Positions 7,019-13,570 of a DNA stretch of 31,093 nt are shown piece after piece; the first letter of the stretch is position 1, and each line of letters starts with the position of its first letter. The notes below the pieces were generated by a model. The model saw only the letters and a list, made by a program, of their open reading frames with translations. It did no database searches and was not told where the DNA came from. Both the position numbers and the translations under genes were made by a program. Source of the DNA: JAKVJE01 sp047722305 (GTDB taxonomy: Bacteria; Actinomycetota; Actinomycetes; Actinomycetales; Microbacteriaceae); assembly GCA_047722305.1 (NCBI GenBank), contig JBDNYM010000024.1, positions 1 to 31,093 on the forward strand. Reading direction: 5' to 3'.

Positions 7019-7223
7019 CCGCACGAAAGCCATATCCAGCCCTGCTCTCGTGCTCCGTTCGGCGGTCTGCGCCCTCGGTGCCGAACTGGAGAGAGCGGTG
7101 GTTCATCGCAAACAGTATCTGTCTGCCTCGGTCCCTGGGCTGAGACACCTCGGAAGCGATGATGTCCATTGAGGCTCTTCGCGCGATCAACGTCCCGGAA
7201 CGGCGCTACAAGCCGTCGCTGGA
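7019..7223. other. Intergenic scar between arsR and a recombinase remnant
   Basis: No gene is supported. The short open frames here have no family resemblance I recognise. The segment separates the intact ars module from truncated genes and is probably part of the island boundary. Confidence 0.4.
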
Positions 7224-7514
7224 TTAATCCGCGATGAGTCCGGCCTCGACCAGCGCCTCGCGTATGGCCGTGCGATCTACACCCATCCGGCGTCCGATTG
7301 CGCGCATCGAGACGCCCTCGCGTGCTTGGCCCAGGTGAGGGCGTCGGCTTGGAGTTCGGGGTCGCAGAGCGCGTTGAAGGGTCTGGCGTAGGTGGCGCGG
7401 ACCTCGCCGTCGTCTTCGATGTAGATCGCCTCGAGGAACGCCTGGTTGCACAGGTGCCGGTTCGCGTTGTCGCAGCGGGCGTCGGCCGAGCCGTATGCAC
7501 CATAGGGGATGGTG
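7224..7514 (-). pseudogene. C-terminal remnant of a serine site-specific recombinase
   Basis: On the minus strand RCDNANRHLCNQAFLEAIYI, then EDDGEVRATYARPFNALCDP and ELQADALTW, resembles the C-terminal part of serine recombinases, in which a cysteine-containing segment precedes NQAFxxAIYIDxDGEVRA. A one-base frameshift near 7320 leads into a helix-turn-helix, EGVSMRAIGRRMGVDRTAI, ending at the stop at 7224. The catalytic domain is missing. The fragment abuts a truncated response regulator at about 7515. With the integrase/IS3 on the other side it brackets the ars module. The family call is by pattern only. Confidence 0.55.
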
Positions 7515-7788
7515 ACCCCGCCATCGAGACCGGAGACCGGTCGGCCACGCTGCCGAGTGCGGTGGGCATGAGCACGGGGGGACTGATGCTCGCGTGGCGG
7601 ATCGTCCGGATCGGCGCCATCCCGTCCATGCCGGGCAGACGCCGGTCGAGCACCATGACGTCGAACCGCGAGCGCAGGGCGAGGTCGAACCCTGGTTCGC
7701 CGGTGCCGGTCTGCACCACCCGGGAGTCGTCGACGAGGTCTGCGATCATCCCCAGGGTTTCGGCGTCGTCCTCGACCAGCAGCGGCAC
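7515..7788 (-). pseudogene. Truncated response-regulator receiver domain
   Basis: From GTG 7788 the minus strand reads VPLLVEDDAETLGMIADLVD and FDVMVLDRRLPGMDG, the β1 acidic pocket and the phospho-acceptor Asp segment of a receiver domain, then PTALGSVADR, equivalent to the conserved Thr/Ala region. A one-base shift near 7540 continues as VSGLDGG, where these proteins normally read GLDGGADDYL. The sequence then switches to recombinase-like coding. The rest of the receiver, the DNA-binding domain and any partner kinase are absent. It probably marks the chromosomal side of the island junction, a core regulator destroyed by insertion or deletion. Confidence 0.6.
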
Positions 7789-7852
7789 CGGGCCGCGGAC
7801 TCCGGGCTCCCCACCGGGCCGTCGATGGCATTCAGGCTATCGCCCAGGGGGC

Positions 7853-8602
7853 TCAGCCTCCGATCGCAGTCCCGAACAGGTGCCCGACGACATAGGTGAA
7901 CGCCATGGTGAGCAGCCCCATCCCGACGTTGCGCAGCACGGCCCGGCCCGGTGCCGCCCCGCCCAGCCGGGCGCTGACATAGCCGGTGAGCAGCAACCCG
8001 GCGGCGACCGCCGCCACCGTCGCGATCTGCCCGGCGACGCCCAGGGGAAGCAGGATGACGATCAGGGGCAGCAGCGCGCCTGTCGTGAACGCGATGAGCG
8101 AGGAGACGGCCGCGGCCCACGGGTTCGTGTAGTCGTCCGGGTCGATGCCGAGCTCGACCTCGGCGTGCGCGTGGAGCGCATCGTGGGCGGTGAGCTCCTC
8201 GGCGACCAGGCGGGCGGTGCCCGGGGTGAGACCGCGCTGCTCGTAAAGGCCGGTGAGCTCGGAGAGCTCGATCTCGGGCATGGTCTCCAGCTCGCGGCGC
8301 TCCTTGGCGATCATGGCCTGCTCGGTGTCGCGCTGCGTGCTGACGGAGACATACTCGCCGCCCGCCATCGAGAACGCCCCGGCGCACAGACTGGCGATGC
8401 CGGCGGTCGCGATCGCGAACGCACTGGTGGTCGCCCCGGCCACCCCGAGCACGGTGCCGGCCACGGACACGATGCCGTCGTTCGCCCCGAGCACGCCGGC
8501 GCGCAGCCAGTTCAGGCGGGCGGAGGCGTCCCGGGCATGCTCCTCTCCTTGGTGCTGCGCCGGCCCGGCGGGGCCGCTGTCCTCCGGCTGTGCTTCGCTC
8601 AT
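7853..8602 (-). CDS. VIT1/CCC1-family Fe2+/Mn2+ transporter
   Basis: Membrane transporter of divalent iron or manganese related to CCC1/VIT1. About 249 residues from ATG 8602 (GTG at 8611 is an alternative start). After a hydrophilic ~25-residue N-terminus it has the family motif WLRAGVLGANDGIVSVAG (about 26-43) and a second helix ending in SMAGGEYVSVSTQRD. A charged cytoplasmic region rich in Glu follows (AKERRELETMPEIELSEL, about 99-116), the usual metal-binding domain, then three C-terminal helices. Single gene; downstream is the truncated response regulator, upstream the divergent redox operon. Direction of transport and preferred metal cannot be read from sequence. Confidence 0.85.
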   Translation of the reverse strand: MSEAQPEDSGPAGPAQHQGEEHARDASARLNWLRAGVLGANDGIVSVAGTVLGVAGATTSAFAIATAGIASLCAGAFSMAGGEYVSVSTQRDTEQAMIAKERRELETMPEIELSELTGLYEQRGLTPGTARLVAEELTAHDALHAHAEVELGIDPDDYTNPWAAAVSSLIAFTTGALLPLIVILLPLGVAGQIATVAAVAAGLLLTGYVSARLGGAAPGRAVLRNVGMGLLTMAFTYVVGHLFGTAIGG

Positions 8603-8807
8603 GGTCTCCACGCTCTCCTCTCCCGTCCCGGGCGGGCGCTGATTCGCTCCGGCGGGGCGGCATCCCTCAAGGCTATGGATCACCCGCCCGGTCTGCCAGG
8701 CAGGGTGGGCTACCCTCACCATCGGCATGGTTCCGGGGCGATTCGTCCCGGACGGAGGGTCGGAGCCGAGGACCGCCTCGGTGCCGCCGCGCGGACGGGT
8801 TCGGTCG

Positions 8808-8822
8808 CATATGCCGCATATG
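8808..8822. promoter_or_regulatory. 15-bp perfect palindrome, candidate operator
   Basis: CATATGC-C-GCATATG, two 7-base arms around one central base, in the 356-bp region between the VIT transporter (minus) and the redox operon (plus). AT-rich arms in a GC-rich setting fit a regulator dimer site, but the regulator is unknown. It lies 136 bases before the operon's first ATG. Nothing else definite is seen in the gap; the operon's own promoter hexamers are not clear. Confidence 0.4.
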
Positions 8823-8958
8823 TGGAATCGTCGAGAACTCGTTGCGAGTCTTCTGACAACATCCTGGGGATTGGGTTTTCTGTGCCGAATTTGACCGGAC
8901 CCGTCCGACGCTTGGGGCCAGGCGACCGATCGAAACCCCGGCCGTCGGAGGGAGCAAC

Positions 8959-9273
8959 ATGAGCACCAGAGACCGCGGGCATCGTCGGTCCCGCGCCGCT
9001 GCCGCGATCGTCGTCGCCGGCAGCTCGGTCCTGGCCCTGGCCGTCTTCGGGCACATCCTCAACGTCGGAACCGGCGCATCCACGGCGGACCACACGACGC
9101 CGAGCGCCACGACCGACGGCTCGGGAGGGTCGGACGCCGGTGCGCAGGACTCGACCGGCTCCACGTCGAACGGCACCGAGGGCTCCCAGACCGACAGCGG
9201 CCAGCCCTATGTCGGCTCGGGCGGAGGCTCCGGGTCGGGCTCCGGGACGACCGGACAGTCGTCGGGATCATGA
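8959..9273 (+). CDS. Membrane-anchored Ser/Thr/Gly-rich extracytoplasmic protein of the redox operon
   Basis: 104 residues starting after GGAGGGAGC. A basic N-terminus (MSTRDRGHRRSR) precedes one hydrophobic segment (about 13-35), then a low-complexity exported tail of Ser, Thr, Gly and Asp ending in GSGGGSGSGSGTTGQSSGS. In related actinobacterial operons this slot encodes an FMN-binding-domain protein that ApbE flavinylates. No such domain is present here, but T38-G-A-S41 just after the membrane segment resembles the (S/T)GA(S/T) core of flavinylation motifs. Its stop overlaps the apbE start (ATGA). The electron-carrier role is inference; it may equally be a spacer or a degenerate leftover. 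Confidence 0.6.
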   Translation: MSTRDRGHRRSRAAAAIVVAGSSVLALAVFGHILNVGTGASTADHTTPSATTDGSGGSDAGAQDSTGSTSNGTEGSQTDSGQPYVGSGGGSGSGSGTTGQSSGS

Positions 9274-10247
9274 TGGGAACCGTTGTCCACGACGGTGAGG
9301 CCGCCGTCCCGTCTCGCCTTCCTCACATGGCCAACCCTGACGATGGGACCGGACGCGCGCGCTGGTCGGACTGGTCGACCTCGGTCGAGATCGCGGTCAC
9401 CGACCCGGACGCGCTCGAACGCGCCGTCCGCATGGCCCGCATCCGCATGGATGCGGTCTCGGCCGCCTGCAGCCGGTTCGATCCGGATTCGGAGCTGATG
9501 CGCGCGGCCCGCTCGTTGGGCCGTACCGTCCGGATCAGCCAGACCTGCGCCGGTCTCGTGCGGGCCGCGCTCCGGGTCGCCGCCGCGACCGCGGGAACGG
9601 TGACCCCGGTGATGGGCGGACAGCTCGCGGCGTGCGGCTACCGGGTGGACATCTCGCGGGTTCGGTCCGACGGCGATGGCACGCTCGAGATCCGTCCGGC
9701 CGCATCGTGGCGGGACGTGCGCCTCGACGGCGATCGCCTGTTCGTGCCCTCCGGCATCGTGCTCGACCTCGGTGCCACGGCGAAGGCCGCTACCGCCGAC
9801 TGGATCGCCCGGCGCATCCGTGCAGAGACCGGAGCGGGCGCCTACGTCGAGCTCGGAGGGGACATCGCCACTGCGGGTGCGGAGCCGGACGGCGGCTGGC
9901 AGGTGCTCGTCTGAGACCTGCCGGGAGAGCCCGCCGACCGCGTCGCTCTGCACGGGCAGGGCGGCCTCGCCACATCGAGCACGCTGCACCGGCGATGGCG
10001 GGCCGGAGGGCGGGCGGCACATCACATCCTCGACCCGCACACCGGGCTGCCGGCACGGGAGATCTGGCGCACCGTCAGCGTCGCGGCCACCAGCTGCCTC
10101 GCGGCCAATGGGACGGCCACGGCGGCCATCGTGGCCGGCGACGAGGCGGCCCGCCCGAACCGGCTGCCGGGGCCCGCGCGCTTCGTGCGGCAGGATGGAA
10201 CGGTCGTCCGGCTCCGCGGCTGGCCCGCAGCGGAGGTCGGCGCATGA
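9270..10247 (+). pseudogene. apbE: ApbE-type FAD:protein FMN transferase with in-frame stop
   Basis: ApbE attaches FMN covalently to Ser/Thr of exported redox proteins. The frame opens at ATG 9270 (or 9273) and reaches a TGA at 9912-9914, giving 214 residues ending QVLV. The same frame continues without another stop to 10247 (DLPGEPADRVALH, HHILDPHTGLPA, CLAANGTATAAI), all typical of the ApbE C-terminus. Conserved earlier parts include VLDLGATAKA and VELGGDIATAG. A single change (for example CGA to TGA) explains the break. Truncation removes the HHILDPHTG metal/FAD region, so the short form should be inactive unless TGA is read through. Full length would be 325 residues, with ATGA overlaps to both neighbours. 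A sequencing error is possible. Confidence 0.8.
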
Positions 10248-10822
10248 GCGAGGCGTACTGGGCGTTGGGGCGTAGCACGGGACTGGTCTCGCTCGCACTT
10301 CTGACCCTCGCGGTTGTCCTCGGCGTGACGGCGAGGTCGGGACGCCCCGCCTTCGGTCTGCCCCGGTTCGCAGTCCAGGCCGTGCACCGGACGACGGCCC
10401 TCACCGCCGTGGCGTTCGTCGGCATCCACGTCGCATCCCTTCTCCTCGATCCCTACGCCCAACTGCGGCTGGTGGACGTCATCGTCCCCTTCCGGGCCGG
10501 GCGCAACGCCTTCTGGGTGGGGCTGGGGACCGTGGCGCTCGACGTGCTGCTCGCCGTGGTCATCACCGCGCTGCTGCGCGCCCGCATCGGGCCCCGTGCC
10601 TTCCGCACCGTCCACTGGGCGTCCTATGGCCTGTGGCCGGTGGCGCTGCTGCACGCGATCGGGTCGGGATCGGACGTCGCGCAACCCTGGTTCGTCATCC
10701 CTGCGCTCGTCTCCGTGGCGACGGTTGGCGGTGCGATCGCCTGGCGGCTCAACGCCAGCTTCCACGATCGCTCCGTGGTGCGCCGCCGCGCCGTCGAGGG
10801 CGGACGGGAGGCAAACAGATGA
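10244..10822 (+). CDS. Ferric-reductase-like heme-binding membrane protein
   Basis: Probable heme b carrier moving electrons across the membrane. 192 residues with five or six hydrophobic helices. It resembles the ferric reductase-like transmembrane domain: histidine pairs on two helices (H in AVHRTTALTAVAFVGIH and in TVHWASYGLWPVALLH) spaced to hold two hemes. The C-terminus is basic (RRRAVEGGREANR). ATGA overlaps with both apbE and the NuoF-like gene imply a single coupled operon. It could receive electrons from the cytoplasmic NuoF-like protein and ferredoxin and pass them to an external flavoprotein. No NAD-binding domain of its own is present. Confidence 0.82.
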   Translation: MSEAYWALGRSTGLVSLALLTLAVVLGVTARSGRPAFGLPRFAVQAVHRTTALTAVAFVGIHVASLLLDPYAQLRLVDVIVPFRAGRNAFWVGLGTVALDVLLAVVITALLRARIGPRAFRTVHWASYGLWPVALLHAIGSGSDVAQPWFVIPALVSVATVGGAIAWRLNASFHDRSVVRRRAVEGGREANR

Positions 10823-12030
10823 CCGCGCAATTCGGCCTCGGCGCGCGGGGCGGCTCCGTCGTGCTGCACGGCGTCGGCCCCGATCTGCGGGCCCACGAGG
10901 CCGTCTACGGTCCCTTGCCGCTCCTGGACGCCGCCGCGCTCGTCGATCGGCTGCGCCGATCCGGACTGACCGGCCGTGGCGGCGGCGCCTTCCCCGCCTG
11001 GCGTAAGCTGCAGACCTCGGCCGAGCAGGGCCATCGCCCCCTGGTCGTCGCGAACGCTTCCGAAGGGGAGCCATGGAGCGGAAAGGACCGCGCGCTGCTG
11101 GACACCGCCCCGCACCTCGTCCTCGACGGGCTCGCTGTGCTCGGCTCGTCCCTCCACGCGCGCGACCTCGTCCTGGTTGCCGCGCCCGAGCGCTTCGAGA
11201 CGATCCGCGCCGCCGCAGCACAGCGCACCGATGGTGGGTCACACGTCCGTCTGGTCCCCGCCGCGGGCCGCTATGTCGGCGGCGAGGCGTCCGCCGCGGC
11301 CGCGCTGGTGCGCGGACGCCGCGCTTTGCCCTCCGACCGACGGGTGCCGCTCGCCACGCGCGGACCGGGCGGTGCGCCGACGTTCCTCTCGAACGTCGAG
11401 ACCATCGCCGAGATCGCCCTCGTCGCCCGATTCGGCGGTGACTGGTTCCGAGCCCTCGGCGTCGACGGGACCGGCGGGATCCGGCTGGTGTCGATCACCG
11501 GGGACGTGCGCCGGCCACAGGTGCGCGAGGTGCGCAGTGGAGTCCGCTTGGGCGATCTCATCGCCCTGGCCCGCCCCGATCGGCCCGCGGCCGCAATCCT
11601 CGGCGGGCTCGGGGGCTCCTGGGTGCGCGCGGATCGATGGGACGTCTCCTACGCGGACGCTGCCCTGGCCGCCATCGGTGCCCGTCCGGGGGCAGGCGTC
11701 ATCCGGGTCGTGGGGGCTGGACGCTGTCCATTACGTCTGACCTCCCGGATACTGCATCGTCTGGCCGCCGAGTCGGCCGGACAGTGCGGACCGTGCGTCT
11801 TCGGCCTGCCGGCGCTCGCCGCCGCGTTCGACGAGGTCGTCCGCCTCGGCGACGCGTCAGCGGCAGTCGCGCGGGTGGACGACCTCGCCGGGGAGGTCTC
11901 CGGACGTGGGATGTGCCACCATCCGGACGGGGCCGCTGCACTCGTCCGCTCCACCTTGGGCGTGTGGTGGGATCATCTTGAGCAGCATCGGAGAGGCAGG
12001 TGCGATCTCGAATGGGAGAAGAGCGCATGA
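10819..12030 (+). CDS. NuoF-like (complex I 51-kDa type) flavoprotein
   Basis: Predicted cytoplasmic NAD(P)H dehydrogenase feeding the membrane heme protein. 403 residues. The NuoF FMN/NADH fold is shown by GLTGRGGGAFPAWRKL (about 47-62) and NASEGEPWSGKDR (about 77-89), followed by an SLBB-like segment (RLVSITGDVRRPQVREV). The C-terminal Fe-S region has AGQCGPCVFG and GRGMCHHPDG. Complex I NuoF has ESCGxCxPC; here the first cysteine is Ala (ESAGQCGPC), leaving three obvious ligands. The gene overlaps both neighbours by 4 bp. It lacks the partner NuoE and NuoG, so it is not complex I. Confidence 0.82.
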   Translation: MTAQFGLGARGGSVVLHGVGPDLRAHEAVYGPLPLLDAAALVDRLRRSGLTGRGGGAFPAWRKLQTSAEQGHRPLVVANASEGEPWSGKDRALLDTAPHLVLDGLAVLGSSLHARDLVLVAAPERFETIRAAAAQRTDGGSHVRLVPAAGRYVGGEASAAAALVRGRRALPSDRRVPLATRGPGGAPTFLSNVETIAEIALVARFGGDWFRALGVDGTGGIRLVSITGDVRRPQVREVRSGVRLGDLIALARPDRPAAAILGGLGGSWVRADRWDVSYADAALAAIGARPGAGVIRVVGAGRCPLRLTSRILHRLAAESAGQCGPCVFGLPALAAAFDEVVRLGDASAAVARVDDLAGEVSGRGMCHHPDGAAALVRSTLGVWWDHLEQHRRGRCDLEWEKSA

Positions 12031-12275
12031 ACCGCGGTCGCACACACGGTGCTCCGGCGGATTCCCGCGATGAGGGGTCCCGGCTGCACGTCGATTGGGG
12101 ACGCTGCGCGGGGCGCGGGCTCTGCCACGAGCTGCTCCCGGAGCTCGTCGGCCGAGACGAATGGGGCTATCCCCTCATCGAGGGCGGCAACGACGCCGTT
12201 GTCCCCGACGAGTACCGGGAAGTCGCCGATGAGGCCATCGCAGACTGCCCGTTGGCCGCGCTGCGGTGGCGGTAG
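12027..12275 (+). CDS. 3Fe-4S-type ferredoxin
   Basis: Small electron carrier, 82 residues from ATG 12027, which overlaps the upstream stop by 4 bp; a longer start at 12000 lies inside the upstream gene and is less likely. The cluster motif is C27-AGRGL-C33 with Gly where a fourth ligand would sit, and C74 in DCPLAALRW. This three-cysteine pattern typically holds a [3Fe-4S] cluster, as in P450-associated actinobacterial ferredoxins. Final gene of the redox operon, so the natural partner is the NuoF-like protein. The N-terminal ~18 residues look like a disordered extension. Confidence 0.88.
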   Translation: MNRGRTHGAPADSRDEGSRLHVDWGRCAGRGLCHELLPELVGRDEWGYPLIEGGNDAVVPDEYREVADEAIADCPLAALRWR

Positions 12276-12339
12276 GGCTCCTGATCGGGACGCGCGACGG
12301 ACGGTCCGCTCGGATGGGCCCGTGGCGTCCGGTCAGGAT

Positions 12340-12516
12340 GATCAGTCGTCCTCCCGGTTCCCGCGAGCTGCGTCGCGGCGGCCAGCCCGCTCAGCAGCAG
12401 CGCGGCGGTGATGGCGCCCGCGAACACGATGCCGGCGAGCACGACCAGCTGAAGCGCCCCGTCTCGAGCGGGCTGGAGCCACCGAACAGAGCGCCGACGA
12501 ACGCACCGCCGGGCAC
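12340..12516 (-). pseudogene. C-terminal remnant of a FetB-like (UPF0014) ABC permease
   Basis: On the minus strand, after a frameshift near 12460, the joined reading is PVPGGAFVGALFGGSSPLET followed by LQLVVLAGIVFAGAITAALL. This matches the pattern of the last helices of FetB/YbbM iron-export permeases (PGxFxGALxGGxSPLE, then QLxVL). Only about 55-60 residues survive, and no N-terminus or FetA ATPase is present. It abuts the P-type ATPase remnant at about 12518 on the other strand. Identification is from pattern memory only. Confidence 0.42.
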
Positions 12517-12520
12517 CGGC

Positions 12521-12940
12521 CGGCGACGGGGTGAACGACGCGCCCGCCCTGGCGCGCGCCGACATGGGAATCGCGATGGGGCTCGGGCACCGATATCGTG
12601 CGCGCAAGCGCCGACATCGTGCCCATCAGTTCCGACTTGAACGACCTGGCCGGCACGGTGCGGGTTGCGAAGCGCGCCCGTCGGATCGTGATGTTCAACT
12701 TCGCTGGCACCATTGCTATCGACCTTATCGGCATTGGTCTGGCCGCGTTCGGGCTCCTTCACCCCGTGGCCGCGGCCCTGATCCACGTCGGCAGCGAAAC
12801 CGCGCATCCTGAACTCGGCGCGGCTCATCCGCATTGACGACGAGACCGAGGATAGAAAGGCACGGCTCCGCACGATCCATGCCAATCCCGCTCTGCGTGT
12901 GCGCCTCGCCCAGCGCCGTGACACTCACCAGGAGGCTTGA
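12521..12940 (+). pseudogene. C-terminal remnant of a heavy-metal P-type ATPase
   Basis: Begins abruptly at GDGVNDAPALARADMGIAMG, the conserved hinge of P-type ATPases (encoded from about 12523). After a one-base shift near 12587 it continues TDIVRASADIVPISSDLNDL and RRIVMFNFAGTIAIDLIGIG, then HPVAAALIHVGSE. A second shift near 12806 gives ILNSARLIRIDDETEDRKAR and a stop at 12938-12940. The GTIAIDLIGIGLAAFG / ALIHVGSE / ILNSARL layout resembles actinobacterial P1B metal pumps of the CtpC type. The phosphorylation domain and all upstream helices are missing, and it has at least two frameshifts, so it is non-functional. Confidence 0.7.
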
Positions 12941-13123
12941 ACCGCCGCTGACGATCCCAGAAGAGATGCCCTGAATTTACGCGGGCTGGGAGCAGAGAAG
13001 TGCCGAGATGCCCTGAGCTGCGCAGGGTCAGCGGTCGAACTCGCCTGTGAAATCACCGGCCGCACACCGCTGATTGTCGTGTTCGAGACATGCACTGGCA
13101 CCCGTTTGCCACATTTTCCGAAA
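12941..13123. other. Intergenic DNA with a 12-bp direct repeat
   Basis: No gene. GAGATGCCCTGA occurs at 12963-12974 and again at 13005-13016, 42 bases apart; flanking bases diverge quickly. Nothing else recognisable. Confidence 0.4.
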
Positions 13124-13164
13124 CGTAAGAAGAAACAGGCGTTGCTCCAATGAGCGTCTCGCCT
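13124..13164 (-). terminator. Rho-independent terminator of the small gene
   Basis: On the minus strand, directly after the stop codon: AGGCG, an internal loop, GCTC-ATTG-GAGC, AA, CGCCT (13164-13137), followed by the T-rich run GTTTCTTCTT. It supports expression of the small upstream frame. Confidence 0.65.
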
Positions 13165-13359
13165 TCACGCCGCCATCCGCCCCGCACGCTGCGTACGGGT
13201 GCCGATCCGGTTGAGGAGGATCTCTTCATCGGTTGCCGGGCGGATGGCTCCACGGGAGCCCACCCACAGCACGACGGCGGCAGTCCGGTCGGGGGCTTCG
13301 AGCCGGAGGCCTCGCTGCTCTGCGATCTCCGGGGTGATGGTCGTCAGTGACTCGTCCAT
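13165..13359 (-). CDS. Small hypothetical protein, 64 residues
   Basis: No family recognised. From ATG 13359 it reads MDESLTTITPEIAEQRGLRL and contains AAVVLWVGSRGAIRPATDEE; an in-frame ATG at 13395 would add 12 residues. Codon third positions are mostly G or C as in neighbouring genes, the composition is protein-like, and a hairpin with a T-rich tail follows the stop immediately. No signal peptide, membrane segment or cysteine is present. The Shine-Dalgarno is poor. It stands alone between the ATPase remnant and a membrane glycosyltransferase. Confidence 0.5.
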   Translation of the reverse strand: MDESLTTITPEIAEQRGLRLEAPDRTAAVVLWVGSRGAIRPATDEEILLNRIGTRTQRAGRMAA

Positions 13360-13397
13360 GGGGCACAGTCTGGAACGGCGGACCGACGATGGCAAGA

Positions 13398-13408
13398 TAC
13401 GTTACGTA
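13398..13408. promoter_or_regulatory. TACGT-T-ACGTA palindrome upstream of the small gene
   Basis: An 11-bp perfect dyad about 40 bases upstream of ATG 13359 on the minus strand, also in the leader region of the plus-strand glycosyltransferase. It is AT-richer than its surroundings and could be a repressor site. No regulator gene is nearby. Confidence 0.3.
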
Positions 13409-13570
13409 AATCTGAGCAGATTCGCAGGCGACGCCACCCATCCCGGCGGCGACCGTCCAGGACGCTGCGCTAGATTGTGGCAGCGGCGCCGGGACTGGCG
13501 TCGCAGTCGGGTGGAGGAGTGAGGGCGTCGTGCTGGTCCATGCGGTTCCGTCTGCTGAAGGTCGTGCGCA

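Noticed and set aside
12963..13016. CRISPR-like or integration repeats
   Set aside because: Only two 12-bp copies with diverging flanks; no array and no cas genes anywhere in the window.
13150..13350. Plus-strand 66-codon frame opposite the small hypothetical gene
   Set aside because: Its wobble composition and product look less protein-like, and the terminator with a T-rich tail is oriented for the minus-strand gene.
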